Shown here: piece by piece, positions 47,105 through 59,380 of the stretch
Numbering within the stretch: position 1 is the stretch's first letter
Layout of the letters: each line of letters starts with the position of its first letter
From: Stromatinia cepivora
Lineage: Eukaryota; Ascomycota; Leotiomycetes; Helotiales; Sclerotiniaceae
DNA: 64,000 nucleotides
Assembly (NCBI GenBank): GCA_014898415.1
Contig: RCTD01000007.1
Span: 1,364,001-1,428,000 of the forward strand
Reading direction: 5' to 3'
Notes under the pieces: model-generated
What the model was told of the DNA's origin: nothing
Database searches by the model: none
Seen by the model: the letters and a program-made list of their open reading frames with translations, nothing else
Program-made: the position numbers and the translations under genes

Positions 47105-47796
47105 AAATCACCAAACACACCAAGTAACAAAAAATATTCAATAAAATAAAGAGTAGAATTATGTCTCTTTCCCATCTCCCCATCCCTCTAGTCCCTCCCA
47201 TTCCTTCCCAACACACCACCCATCACACATAGGACTATTCACTCCAGAGACCTCCCTCACATATAGATTCTCCTCATTTCTCATTCCTCATCATACATCC
47301 ATACATCCAGCTCATACTCATAAAGTAGCATGGCATGGGCATGTATGTACTCGAGTATACAAAGAAGAATAGCTATCTGGACCACAGCTTACTTCAACAC
47401 CCCCCAAGCAGGCCTGAAAAAAGTGAGAACCTGGAGCGGAACCGGAAGCAGAACGCAAACAAGAAAACGCCTAAGCTCCAGCCCCCCTCCCACCTATCCA
47501 TTTTTGGTTTCCTTCCTATTTATCTGCTATAGCCAATTTTTTCAAAACAAGAATTTGAATATTTTATGTATCGTACAGGCATGAATTTGAATCTGAAATT
47601 CATATCCTTTTCCAATTCTTGGTCTGCATCTTGCATCTTTCTTTGAAGTTGTGTGTGTGTGTACAACCAAAGTTCCGGCAAAAAAGTAAAACAAGACAAA
47701 ACAAAAGCAGAAAATAGAAGGAAGAGGAATGAAAGGGAAAGGGAGTGGTGATATACAAACAAAGGATTCAATCAATCAGCTTAGTTCAAAGCAAGT

Positions 47797-49948
47797 TTAG
47801 AAGCTTGCACCACCGAATCCTTTTGAGCCACCTCTATCGCCACCACCAAATCCTCTTCCCCCACCTCTATCGCCACCACCAAATCCTCTTCCCCCACCTC
47901 TGTCACTTCGTCCACCAAATCCTCTTCCTCCACTGGATCCACGATCACCACCTCCGAATCCTCGTCCACCACCACCACTGCTTCCAAAGCCTCTTCCACC
48001 ACCACCACCGCTGCTTCCAAAGCCTCTTCCACCACCACCGCTGCTTCCAAATCCTCGACTACCACCACTGCTTCCAAAGCCTCTTCCACCATCACTACTA
48101 CTTCCAAATCCTCGTCCACCACCAATATCATCACCCTCCTCGCGATTTGCGTGTCCAATATTCATGCCAGGAACCTTAGAAATTCCCAATTTTTGTGCCA
48201 TGCCAGGACTAATCATAGGAGGTTTTTCCCAACCCCAGGCATACTTGGTCATATCATTCAAAGACATCATTAATGCCCTATTATTTGAACCTGCTCTGCC
48301 ACCGCCAATTGCTCCCATATAAGCGTCAACTTTGACGTCACGATCAACCCTCTTTGTTGCTTGACCAACTTCATTAAGAATCTCTGCTGTAGCGGCTGGT
48401 AATTGGGCATCTTTTTTCATATCGACAAGAGCGGTTTCGAGTGTACGATCGGGTGTGATTGGAAGGGCAGAGAGTAGTCGACGAGCGACTGGAATTTCAG
48501 CTTGTGTCATGATGAGCCATCCCTCTCCTTCTTTACCTCCTCTTCCAGTTCGGCCTACACGATGGATGTATGTATCTCTGTCCCTAGGCACACTAACTTG
48601 AATGACGTGGGTGACATTTGGGAAGTCCATTCCTCGCGCAGTAACATCACTAGATAACATAATTGCGGATCTGGCACGACGGAACCTGTCTGTAACTCTA
48701 GTTCTTCTTTCTTGTGAAAGCTTGCCGTGAATAGCAGATGTCTCGAGGGATTGAAGTGAGTCTATGCCTTTAAAGATCTCTCCAGCCAATTGGACGTTCG
48801 ATGTTGAGTTAAAGTATACAATAGCTTTAAATGGAGAGGAACCCTCAGCGTTAGCTTTTTCTATCCCCTTCTTGCAAAGCTCGACCAATGCTGGCATGGT
48901 GTTCTCCAATCCCACTGTGGCGACAATCTTTTGAGGAATTCTCTCGTGTGTGGCGACATCTCCTTCCTTAACTGTCTGTACGAACTGATAACCTGGCTTC
49001 AGCAATCTTTTAACGAGACGCATGACCTCTCTTGGAACAGTAGCGGAAAATAACAGTGTTTGACGATCAACTTCCTTACGGTTGGGTAATAAAGCCTCAA
49101 TGGCGTCAATATCCTTAGAAAATCCATCATCTAGAAGTCGATCTGCTTCATCAAGAACCAAAGTTGTTAACTCGGGAGCAGATACTTGACTGTATTCATC
49201 CATCAAAAGATCTTGAAGTCTTCCGGGAGTTCCCACAAGAATGTGACAACCTTCACGTTGAACCTTTCTAAGCATCTCTCTTTTGCTTGATCCTCCGACT
49301 GCAACCTGCACAATCAAATCTGTGTTTCTTGTAATCTTTACGGCTTCGACAGCAATCTGTTCTGCCAATTCACGAGTAGGTGATATAATAATTGCGCGAA
49401 TATCGGATGCTCTAGCCCTGGAATAACGTTGACGGGATGCAAGCTCAGGACTCTTCTCAAGGATGTTTTGAATAGTAGGAAGCAAGAAACCAATTGTTTT
49501 TCCGGTACCAGTTCGTGCTTGTGCAATACTATAGCAGAAAATATTAGCATGAAGTCCTTGATTCGATCGACTTTTTGATAACTCACATATCAGTTCCTTG
49601 CAAAGCTTGGTTAATTGTCATGGTTTGTACTTCTGTCATGGTCTCGAGTTTCATGGTATCAGTGATTTCATTGACGACATTTGGGTGAACCAAACCATAC
49701 TTGGTGAGTTCATCGAATCGATTAATGACTTTATTTTCTTGAATAACCGCAGCTTCTTTAGTGGCAACACTTTGTAATTGTGAGACCGAAGAAACATGTA
49801 ACCATCTTGACTCTAAAGCGGATATTGAAGACTTTTGTGAGATAAGAGAGAGAGTTGAAGGTCTGGTTGAAGGGATTCGAATGGTTGATGGGACCGCGCG
49901 AAGGGCTCTGGATATTGAGGCCGGGCCTCTTCTGCAAGCAGAGAACAT
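47797..49948 (-). CDS. mss116: Mitochondrial DEAD-box RNA helicase, MSS116 type
   Basis: Two exons, 49948-49587 and 49528-47797, with a 58-nt intron; 697 residues. The Arg/Ser-rich start (MFSACRRGPASISRALRAVP) is a typical mitochondrial presequence. Helicase motifs are in order: Q motif (MTEVQTMTINQALQG), Walker A ARTGTGKT split off by the intron, PTRELAEQ (~171), TPGR, DEAD (247-250), SAT (282-284), SSDVTARGMDF, and HRVGRTGR (443-450). After about residue 595 the tail is a long FG/RGG-type Gly-rich region (GGGRGFGSSSDGG and many variants), likely to bind RNA. Yeast Mss116 is an ATP-dependent chaperone for group I and II intron splicing and mitochondrial translation, and this homologue should do the same. 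The Gly repeats create long spurious frames on the other strand. Confidence 0.93.
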
Positions 49949-50558
49949 GATCTAAAACTGATCCGTGAACGGATAGAAATTGAGGAAGTATTAAAGACAA
50001 TTCAATTGAAGATGTATCTTTCAAATTCAACAATGTAAAGATCAAAGTGGTGATGCTTTGAAAGTGTCGATATCACTGAAGTCCCTCTGCAAGAAATGAA
50101 CATGCAAGTTTCTCTCCTCCAGAACTTTTTTTTGACGCTAAAGAGTTTATCTTTTATTCACTAATACATAAATAGCTAGATTAGATGGCACGTGACTAAA
50201 TTTGCTTATCCACCGCCAAGCAAATGCAGAAATGGAAAATGCCTACCGAGATACAGTATTCCAAAGCATACCTACTCCACTGTCGCCAAATAATCAGCTT
50301 TTCTCCCATGGACTCAGTACTTATTCGTGATCCTAAAAGCGCTACCTTCACTTCGAGACGATGGAGATACTAGGTAGAAGGAGATTATGTTGGTTGATTT
50401 ATATAATTATTATATTGAGGAATAAAATCCTTCTATTCTATGTACCCAAAATTGCGCCCGATAACTGAAAAACGCCTACTCCATATTTGGGTATCACCAT
50501 CACCATTTATCCTCGAAAATTAACCCCGCCAAATACAATCCGAAAGCATTCAACCCTT
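49949..50558. other. Intergenic
   Basis: 5' flank of the helicase gene and 3' flank of the next minus-strand gene. No feature seen. Confidence 0.5.
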
Positions 50559-51712
50559 CTATTTTTTCTTCGAAGAGGTACCATTCTTTGCACCCAACAT
50601 AACCAATCCTCCGCTCACACCTTCGTGTACTCCTCCTGTGACACCTTCAACAACCCAAGCGGCGGCATCCGTGAGAGCTTGTCCAACTTTACCATCACCC
50701 ATTCCATATATCGCTCCAGTGACTGCGAGGCCCGATTTTCCAATGGTATCAACCGTCACGATACCTCGGGATAGAACTTTTTCGGATATTTTATAGGTTC
50801 TATCGTATTGATACGCTGAAGTGAGTAGGTACTTTACATATGGGAGGATGAACTGGAACAATATAAAAAGTTGAATGATAGTAGCGGCAACACTCCTTTG
50901 GAGCAATGACGGTGGAGCGTTCCTAGCATCTGAAGTTTGACTAGGTTCGCTGACATTTGATTCCTCTTGTATTGATTCTACCACTTCTTTTGGTATAGAA
51001 GTTTGTAGACTCATGTTTTCCTCTGTTGAAAGATCCGAAGGAAGAGCTCGGAGTAGGTAGGTCAAGGCATGGATATAGAGCTGTCTTGCCAAGGACGTAT
51101 TACTAAATCGAGTGTTATGGGAAATTGCAGATGATTCCTTGATGGAGAGGGTAAGAAGACTATATCCTGTTCAAATAACGATTAATATTTGTATAGCTTG
51201 GAATTAGTAGCTATCAAACCTTGGCTTGCAAATTTCCATCCAATGCCTGATTTCGTTTCCGACAATTCTATCATTTGAAGCTGTCTATTCTTTGGTGCTT
51301 GGGGAAAATCTTCGTCTGAAAGGAATGAATCTTCTGTGAAGTAGCTATCGGTTGATTCCCCGTCAATAGACACCGAACTTCGTGCACCGATAAGAGTCGT
51401 TGCTGACGAGGAGAATATGGAACCCGGTGTCGTTGCGCCAGATACAATGTCTTCGGATTTCCGTCCACTCACAAGTCCGTATATATTAACGGAACTTCGA
51501 ATCGAAGGTATACGAGGTAAACGTGATTGTACAATTGTTGGAAGGATGGAGTAAAGCAGTGAAGCTTCTTTTGAAGTTCGAGTAAAAGTGGGAGGATATT
51601 GTTGATTCTGCATCATAAGTTCCGAGTCTTGAAGTGATGTAATTTCGTCTTGATGTCGATATACCTCCTTAGAAATATTTCGTTTGGAACGACGGGTGAA
51701 TCTTGAGTACAT
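50559..51712 (-). CDS. Unidentified fungal protein with one membrane segment
   Basis: Two exons, 51712-51220 and 51166-50559, with a 53-nt intron whose branch site is GCTACTAAT or a later TATTAAT; 366 residues. The joint reads KFASQ-G-YSLLTLSIKES. The N-terminal half is basic then Ser-rich and probably disordered (MYSRFTRRSKRNISKE; SIFSSSATTLIGARSSVSID). The C-terminal half has a helical part (RQLYIHALTYLLRAL), a Ser/Glu-rich linker, and a clear membrane helix (TIIQLFILFQFILPYVKYLL). It ends with a Gly-rich region (GKSGLAVTGAIYGMGDGKVG) and a KKK terminus that could act in ER retention. I do not recognise the family. Start ATG 51712 was chosen because the longer frame begins with TTG. Confidence 0.7.
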
Positions 51713-52423
51713 TTTATATATCAAAAGATGTTTCCAAAACGAAATCAATGTACGAAAGTAGATACTTTCCAAATGTTGTAATGAATTGTTGCAAGCAAAC
51801 GTTTTGTGGACAAAGAATAATAGCTGGTCGAATCCGGTCTAGGTGTAGAACGATTCCGGCGTACTTGTAGGCTAGGTCAGGTCAATTTAGCCTCATAATT
51901 CAATGAAAAGCGTCGTTATGTTAAATCAGAATGGTAAAAAGATTCAATTCATAATATGCATCTATGAATAATTCGAAAGAGAATTCGAGGATGGATGAGT
52001 AAATGTAAATTATATAATGAAGATGAGAGAAACCTGGTGAACGTCTATGAGATGAGACGAGTATTTCTAGGAGACGATAAGAATGTTCGTTGCTATCGCC
52101 AAAAAAAAAAAAAAGTTTATTGCATGTGAAAGTTTCTAAATTTGGGTGGATCATCACGTGGATGAAACATAACCAATCATAGATCAACGTGCGCGAAAGC
52201 AAATTCTCTGGTGGGACAACGGCGGGAATTTTAGTACAATGCAAACGTTCAGAAGACAGTGTGAAATGAAAATATGGTGAATAATTCATTGTATAGAAAA
52301 TAAATACCAAGGATGTAACCCGAGACTACAATGTCATCTGATTTCCATGAGATGTTGAATGAGAATCCTTAATCCAGCCGGGTGCGTTTCCCCGCCTCCC
52401 CATTCTTAACGAAGAGAGATAGA
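51713..52423. other. Intergenic
   Basis: Includes a 15-base A run near 52100. Open frames here have no domain content. No feature seen. Confidence 0.5.
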
Positions 52424-53528
52424 TTATTCCGGAACAACATATTGCGGATCTGTCGCTCTCGAATTTGCCTTGTAGATATTGATATCATCCCACTCAATCC
52501 CTTCAAAGCATCTTAAGTTCACCGGATGGATATTTGGCCACCTTTCCCGTTGCGCTGGTGTCCACGATTCCCAGGTTTTGGGTGATTTAGACACTGCACT
52601 CATGTTTTTGTCGGCGTCAACAGTAATTCCGCAAGTTGAGCAAAATCTGAATACGTTATAACCCCGACCAAACGAATAGTTTGTCATATTCGATGTGCCA
52701 GAGATGGCTACTTGGTCTTTTCTGGGATAACTGACAATAGTACCAAGCTATATATATATATTTATTAGTAGTGTACTAAAGTATTGATGTAAACTTCTGA
52801 GACAATACTTACTCGACAACAGATACTACAATTGCACTCCTGGATAAATTCATGTCCCTTTGTGAGAGGAGCTTGAGTCTTGAATGCGATGGTCACCGCA
52901 CCACAATGACAGCTACCAGTATACAGCTTCTCGTTTTCGAACTTAGCTGTTGGTAATTCGCCAGTGTATTTGGGAGCAACGTATTGCGGTTCACGATCAA
53001 GACCATCATATCTTAATATTCGATGTTAGAGATTTTTACAGACTGAAAACGAATAATTGGGTTCTACTTACTTATTAACTGTCAAGGACCATTGGTCAAT
53101 ATCTTGGAGAGAATTGACCTAAACGTGATAATCAGCCATCAACCTCCATGAGGTGTATAAGATTATCTCAACTCACATTGATACCAATATCCCTTCCCGC
53201 CGGAGTATTGTAGCGGAAACCTTGTACACCCGTTCCGCATGTTGGACAAAACTAGATCTATGAGCATCGTTCGCAAGCATAGAGATGGTGAAATTACCCT
53301 ATGAACCATTGTACGTTGTCCGAAATGATATTCTTTCAGAGTTCCCTCACCCTTGGTGATTTCAAAACAGTCCTCGCCAGGAAATACCCATCGATATCCT
53401 TTTTTGAAGCAGATACTGCAGTTGCATTGAGTAACAGTAGTTATCTCAGGCATTTTGATTATAAATTTAAAAGCACCGCAATGACAATTGCCATGGTAGG
53501 TTTTGAGTTCCGGAGTAGTCTCTGACAT
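52424..53528 (-). CDS. Double GFA/CENP-V-type zinc domain protein
   Basis: Five exons, 53528-53298, 53251-53177, 53118-53072, 53011-52813 and 52747-52424, with introns of 46-65 nt; 291 residues. Two GFA modules lie in tandem. Module 1 has NCHCGAFKF, CNCSICFKKG and (after an intron) FCPTCGTGVQGFRY. Module 2 has SCHCGAVTIAF, CNCSICCR and FCSTCGITVDA. Each set of Cys residues binds structural and catalytic-site zinc in the family. GFA proteins were first described as glutathione-dependent formaldehyde-activating enzymes, though many fungal members are only inferred to be glutathione-dependent C-S lyases. Intron positions fall at equivalent places after the CNCSIC block in module 2 and before FCPTCG in module 1, which fits internal duplication. 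All zinc ligands are present and the frame is clean. Confidence 0.88.
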
Positions 53529-54966
53529 GCTGAGATGACTGTTTGCAAGTAAATAGAGGAGAAGTGAAGATACAGAAATGATTTGAAGATGCGAATTCCC
53601 AAGATGAAATCGAGCAACACTTTATATCACCTCTATCTTGTCAAGAGAAGTTTGTTGGGGAATCTCCCAAGCCCCGCAATGACAGTAATCGCAGCGTTTC
53701 AATCTGAAAAGCCATAAGTCAATTGCCATGCATACCTTTTTATCTTTTGCCTGGCATTCAAATGAGAAATTTCCACAAAAGGAACGGCGAATTCAAAGGT
53801 TTGAATGTGACTCATGAGCTCAGACTCTGTTGAGATGGTAAGCCTTGCTTATCACGACAACCGGCTGAACATTGACTCTCAACAGAAGCATAATGGCGAT
53901 GCAATCACCGTAATCAATGTCATCGGCCAGCTTAAAGAGGAAAGACAAAAGGAAACTTCCCAGCTCTATTCGTCCAATAAGGGGCGTCGTTACATTGCGA
54001 ATTGTTTCATGCATTGAATGGGTGGAATTGAACCCTTGTCGTGCCTGGGTTATCGGACGGTTCATGCTTGTTAGATTTCAAAGCAATCTTACTAAGTTGT
54101 CCATAACGGGATAACAAGTTCGTGGAAAGACAGAATACCTTAGGTAGAGAACGAGCGGATGTCTATCTTTTCCTATCATCTCTGCTCACCGAACCTACTG
54201 TGTGATCATCGCAATAAACACAACACCGATGCCGACCAAATCTTGATATATTTCCACCGACATTCCGTAAAAAAGCATCGGAAACTGGGTCAAGTCAGAT
54301 GAAAGGAATAAAGGCCTCTACAATTTATTCACGCCACCACCAGCCAAAGCATCACCTAAAATGCGTTGCCTGAAATGATATCAAATCGAAACTGTTTTGC
54401 GCATGCGGCGCACACCCTGAAACGCCGACAATACAAAGGTACCTATAAAATTGGTAATGTGCGTCGATGAATTGCTACCGACCTTTGTGCTGCTGGGCTG
54501 AAAAGATCAGATAAGAATGATGAGATGAAATGTCCAGTTCATGCAAATTCTACAGGAGACAGCAATATCATTACCATGGCACACATTGTAGTTCAGTATA
54601 CCTCTATGGACGGACACTATCAAAAATTCCGGGGCCCCAAATTCGTGATTACTTTACTCGGTATGTTGCATTGCATTTGCATACTACTCCAATCTTCAAT
54701 CTGTCATCTCAATGCCGCAAATCCATATTCCGCTTTCCTCTCTTTCTATATATAATAGATGAGCATAGATGGGTATTTGAAGGCTGGCTCTGGTCAGCAC
54801 TTCACGATTATAAAAGAATCTTTTAATTTATCTTGTGCTATTGAACCAAAGCGGGTGGATCATCGCTCGATAGTTAATTTTAGCTTCCGCATTAGCTTTA
54901 TCTTTCTATATACTTACGAGCCAGCGCAAAATTTATCATCACGAATTCACCAAAATAACTTCAAAA
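53529..54966. other. Intergenic between divergent genes
   Basis: Upstream of the GFA gene (minus) and of the monooxygenase (plus). A scrap at about 53640-53700 on the minus strand reads RCDYCHCGAWEIP and may be a relic of another zinc-domain gene. Otherwise nothing supported. Confidence 0.45.
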
Positions 54967-56862
54967 ATGAAGGTCATTGTGGTTGGAGCAGGGATTGCTG
55001 GTCTTTCTGCTGCAATTGGACTTAGAAGAGCTGGGCATGAAGTCTTGGTACGAACTACTACTTTCCGAATAGACTTTTTATATATGAATGGTTCACCGGC
55101 TCTTGGATCATCTTATCATTGCTAATAAAGATCAAAGATACTTGATAAATCCTCTCTATCGCATGAAGTTGGCGCTGCAATCCGTGAGCATCTTCTATAT
55201 CATCACCATAACATAGAGAAATTAATCCATTCTAGATGTTCAACCTAATGCATCCCGAGTTGTCGCTCAATGGGGCTTCGATTTGAAGAGAGCTCGCCTC
55301 GTGACTGCCAAATCGACCACTTTCACTTCCGGAGATGACCTCCGTGTACTTGGTGTGGTAGACTTTTCTAATATCGAAGAAGAATACGGCTCCGGGTATT
55401 TCTACAGTCATAGGGTTGATTTACATACAGAGTTAAAGTTACTTGCCACAGGGGAAGAAGGGGAAGGAAAGCCAGCAGTCATTCAGAATAAGTGCGAGGT
55501 TGTCGGTTATGTATGAGAATGTATGAATCCTGCGCCGAACTTTTGCTGAATTCTATCTCAGGACACCATCAACGGATCAGTAATTCTGGCCGATGGAACG
55601 AATATGACGGCCGATTTGATCGTCGGTGCTGACGGCATCCATTCTTCAGCCGTGAAAGAAGTCACAGGATATGAGAATCCAGCCGTTCCAACAGGAATAT
55701 CTTGTTTTCGATGTTTAATACCAGTCAAAGAGATCCAAGACGATCCTGAATGTGCATTTTTTATGGAAGAAATGGAGGGGAAACTTCGAATGTTTATTTC
55801 CCCCAACAATGGTCATCAGAGGGTTGTTTGGTATCCTTGTAGGGAGTAAGTCATATCCCTCCTCTTGCAAGCTGTGTGACACCTTATTCAAAACACTTAC
55901 AATTTGTCCAGGAATCAAATACTCAATGTTGCATTTATGTGTCCAGATCGAGAAGATCTCAAGTCCACCGAAGGCAAGAATCATTCTCTTCATACATTCT
56001 ATCGTGTTCTTCAATCAATCTAACTTAAAAATATTCCAGACTGGAACATCCGTATTCCCAGCGAAACTTTTCTCAACGAGCTTAGCGGATATCATCCTTC
56101 GCTTCGTCATTTGTTAGCTAAGGGAAAAGATGTCAGACTCTGGAAACTTCTTTTCAGAGCCCCTCTTCCTACTTGGCATCGGGGTAAACTCGTTGTTATC
56201 GGTGATGCTGCACATCCTATGTTACCCTGTAACTCCCCACTCTCTGTTTCTCTTCTCCAAATCAACCTCTGCCACTCCCCACTTCCAAATATCCATCTTT
56301 CTTCACTTCCCATCCATCCCTTCTATTCCCAACCCCTATTCCCCACAAACTAACACCCCTCAAGACCAAGGACAAGCCGGCGCCCAAGCCATAGAAGACG
56401 GCTGTGCCCTCGGAATCTTCTTCTCCAACCTTCCTCCCGGCAACCCAACAGCTGAGACAATATCAACAAGACTCAACAGTTTCGAAAAAATAAGAAGAAA
56501 TCGCGCAAGTGCCATGCAGATGTTTTCAAATGCGGGCCCGGATCAAGCGGACAAGGTGAAGGAAAGTGCGAGGGCTTTTATGGAGGAGGGACAGAGTGTT
56601 CCTTGTGAGTTTTTTTGGTATTTTCTTTTTGTGAATTTTGTGGTGCTGGGAGTGTGGGGAGAGAAGGAAGGCGATGGATGGTGAGGAGGAGGACGGGAGA
56701 GGAGGGATCTTTATGGATAGAATATAATTTGGAAGAAAAGCTGACATAAACCTCCATCTAGCAAACCCCCAAGAGTATCAGGAATATATTTTCAGACACG
56801 ATGTAGCGAAAGTATGCGAGGAGGAATTGGAGAGGATTAATGGGATGGTGGGGGTAGAGTAA
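54967..56862 (+). CDS. FAD-dependent monooxygenase (salicylate hydroxylase-like)
   Basis: Eight exons: 54967-55047, 55138-55183, 55236-55510, 55562-55845, 55912-55973, 56040-56228, 56365-56604 and 56762-56862. All phases agree, giving 425 residues. MKVIVVGAGIAGLSAAIGLR supplies the FAD-binding GxGxxG. NASRVVAQWGFDL follows in the substrate region, LIVGADGIHSSAVKE is the DG motif, and GKLVVIGDAAHPMLP with QGQAGAQAIEDGCALG is the GD motif. This set defines group A flavoprotein hydroxylases, which use NAD(P)H and O2 on aromatic substrates; the exact substrate cannot be read. Intron 5 (55974-56039) uses a GC donor (GAAG-GCAAGA), a known minor class. The 136-nt intron after HPMLP is C/T-rich. No signal peptide, no stops. 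Confidence 0.88.
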
Positions 56863-56940
56863 ATGGAAGTTTTAAGAAATGTATTCTTTTAAACCCATCG
56901 ATTATATCATCTTTCGGTTTGAGCTTATCTTATCCTGGAT

Positions 56941-57575
56941 CTATTTCTCGTCATCCGCGAATTTAATAATCATCTTCATGGTTTCCTCCAAATATTTAAC
57001 TTTCTTATCAACTTCGTCTCTTCGATCTCCAAAAGAGTAAACAATGTAAACCTTTTACACCTCCGTTTTAGATACGGCGTAATGTAGAGCGATACATTCT
57101 TCTTGTCTGTTCCCCGTTGTATAATGGGTTAGTTGATACGCCTTTAATCTCCGCGAAGTCAAGGGCCACGGACCGAAATAGATATTGTCCCAATCGAGGA
57201 GAACGTCTTCAGGGTCGTGCCAACAGGAAGTTTGGGATAGAAAAGTACTAAAGGGGATTTCATCTAACCCATAGAATGTCTATATCTGGATTGTAGAAAA
57301 GAGAACGCCCGAGAAAGCTAGAGTGTTTATAATTTTCCATAGCAATCGTCCACGGCTCGTAACAAGTTGCAAATAATGATATAGGTGAACATTCTGTAGG
57401 GCTCTGATGTGAAATATTTGCACCTGCAGAAATATATCCGCGGGCATTCCGCTCACGAATAGTTTTTACTTGAACGACTCAAGTTTGTGGCACAGCAGCA
57501 TATTTTAAGATTTTGCGTTGCAATTCAAGAGGCAGTTGGTAGAAGAAGGTTAAGTCGCCGGAAACAACATCAAGT
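56941..57575 (-). pseudogene. 2EXR-domain gene, inactivated by stops
   Basis: The minus strand reads FFYQLPLELQRKILKYAAVP, then stop, then VVQVKTIRERNARGYISAGA, LFATCYEPWTIAMENYKHSS and SLFYNPDIDILWVR, then two more stops. It continues in another frame with DVLLDWDNIYFGPWPLTSRR and ends KMIIKFADDEK. This is the 2EXR pattern: an F-box-like LPLELQ helix, PR.V region, ACRES-like helix, and a RPVYF-like strand here seen as RSLFYNPD. The first stop is TGA where CGA is expected, consistent with C-to-T change. It lies less than 1 kb from an intact 2EXR gene at 58490. Confidence 0.6.
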
Positions 57576-58489
57576 TGGGGTTAGCACTGATCGTGGCCTT
57601 CTTGGGTTTGAGGTTGTCCTTGGACTTGAGGTTGTCCTTGAGCTTTGGGTGGATCTTGGAGCATGATGCGTACAGTATTTATAATCGATATTGTTCTCTT
57701 CCTTAACAAGGCACTGACTCTTACATGAAGAACAAATTGCAATCGCACGTAAAAGTTTTACTAGTATCATATGTAAGTGCAATCATTGACGGTGGGAAAT
57801 CATTGTTTTCTTACTGATGATTAATGGCTTGTTATGGGTGGGCTTGTAACTGGCGTTTTGAGGAAGGCTTCGATCGGTTTAGGTTGGTGGGAGAGGGGTA
57901 GGGTATTGGGGCAGTGTTCTGTGAAGTCCACGGTATGAAGCGGGCTGCGGGGAAAGTTGGTGTCACCTCCAAGTTTCGGATTTTTCGTTTCCTCGCCAGT
58001 CATGGATTAGCTGGGAAAGGCTGAGTGAGGAATTTCCCATTGAGGTTACGGATTCATATTTATATCAAGTTCGGCCTCATATTTCAATCCTTAACTCTGA
58101 ACCTCAATTCTTTAAACAGTCTCTGACAATTCAAGTATGACGAGGATGCTGACTAGAATTGTCTGCTGTAGCAGCTTGTTGGAGGTAGCTTCTCTAACAA
58201 ACTTGTCGATGGTTCTCTGAATTGGAAGTGAATGATGCTTCAAGATGACGCCACATCGAAGATCGTAGAAATATATCTGGGGTTCACTATAAGAGCGAGT
58301 GCTTCTGGGAAGTGAATACTACCTGTGGTTCGATCATCTATTCCACCCTTGCTAAAGAAGTTTTGGATACTCTAGCTACAAAACGTCAGACCAGCCACAT
58401 AATTTCTTAATACTGCAATTACCTTTCAGATACCTTCAAGAAGAAGCAACCGGCAGATTGGTAGACATTCAACTTACCCAGTCTTTGAC
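57576..58489. other. Intergenic
   Basis: Contains a minus-strand stretch with short Pro/Ser/Arg repeats (SSRTTSSPRTTSNPRRPR, about 57600-57680) that may be the 5' part of the neighbouring dead gene. The rest is the upstream region of the intact 2EXR gene. Confidence 0.45.
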
Positions 58490-59380
58490 ATGGCTTCCAA
58501 CCTCTCGAAAATATCCTTGAACATTGCTATTGTAGCCTCTTGGATTGTCTTGATACCAACAGCGGGGTTTGCGGGGTTGGCATGGGGTAGCGTCAGTCTT
58601 GCTCGAGTAGCCCGCCATCAACTTAAATGCGAGATAAGGGAAGCGAAGTCCCGGAAGATTATCAAAAGTTCCAGTCCTAGAAAATTCCGCACCTTCATAT
58701 TGTTCAGCTTATTACCCCAAGAGCTACAATTAGCTATCTGGAAATTGGCGTTCCAAGATGTTGGCCCTCGAACTGTCAAACTTCAATTGTATTGGTGGCA
58801 ATACAAAGTGCCTCCGTCTGGATGTAGGGACTATTTAGGTTCCGTTCTTACAGCACATCACAAATACAAAGCCAAGATTCCAGCTTTTCTTCACACCTGT
58901 CGAGCCTCACGCGAAGTTGCCCTAGAGAAATACAAGCTCAGCTTCGCAAAGTTATTGCAAGGTCGTCCGGTATACTTTGATATCGATAAGGATACGCTTT
59001 GGCTTGTGGGAGGAAGGAGCCAAATCTTAAGCTTTCCAATTCGACTAATCGGTATGGATGGCTTTCGAAACTTGATCATCACACCTTCGAAGGAGATCCT
59101 CGGCCACAATTCTGTGGAAACATCGTTTGAACCACTTTCTACATGGTTCATTGAATTCCTTCGTGGTACGAAAGGTCCAAAGAAACATATTCAGATCGTG
59201 CTTGAGAAGACGGATAGAATAATTCATGACTCGTACAGTACAGATGCGCAACTATTGTACAATGCCTTGATGGAAACTTTTAGCAGGTCTCCGGTTTATT
59301 CGGAATTTTATTATAGATGGTATCCATCTATAAAAGTGGTCAACAGAGATCAATTAGATTTTGGAGGAGGACATTGGTAG
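58490..59380 (+). CDS. 2EXR-domain protein, intact
   Basis: Single exon, 296 residues, starting at the ATG in GACATGGCTTCC. An N-terminal hydrophobic helix (IAIVASWIVLIPTAGFAGLA) suggests membrane anchoring. The 2EXR domain follows at about residues 62-180: FILFSLLPQELQLAIWKLAF, GPRTVKLQLYWW, IPAFLHTCRASREVALEKYK, and RPVYFDIDKDTLWLVGG. The rest is a C-terminal region with FRNLIITPSKEILGHNSVET and no further domain. 2EXR proteins are abundant in Pezizomycotina and of unknown function; an adaptor role has been guessed from the F-box-like first helix. The N-terminal membrane helix is shared in style with the DUF7730 proteins at 14972 and 18655. Confidence 0.85.
   Translation: MASNLSKISLNIAIVASWIVLIPTAGFAGLAWGSVSLARVARHQLKCEIREAKSRKIIKSSSPRKFRTFILFSLLPQELQLAIWKLAFQDVGPRTVKLQLYWWQYKVPPSGCRDYLGSVLTAHHKYKAKIPAFLHTCRASREVALEKYKLSFAKLLQGRPVYFDIDKDTLWLVGGRSQILSFPIRLIGMDGFRNLIITPSKEILGHNSVETSFEPLSTWFIEFLRGTKGPKKHIQIVLEKTDRIIHDSYSTDAQLLYNALMETFSRSPVYSEFYYRWYPSIKVVNRDQLDFGGGHW

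Larger units (their letters stand above)
46341..47796. other. Low-complexity intergenic region
   Basis: C/T- and A/T-rich sequence holding the CATA and CA/CATA microsatellites, then the 3' flank of the helicase gene. A short open frame at 47330-47584 has no domain. Confidence 0.5.

Noticed and set aside
47745..48179. His/Leu-rich plus-strand frame and an acidic Val/Glu-rich minus-strand frame
   Set aside because: Shadows of the Gly/Arg/Phe-rich tail of the MSS116-type helicase.
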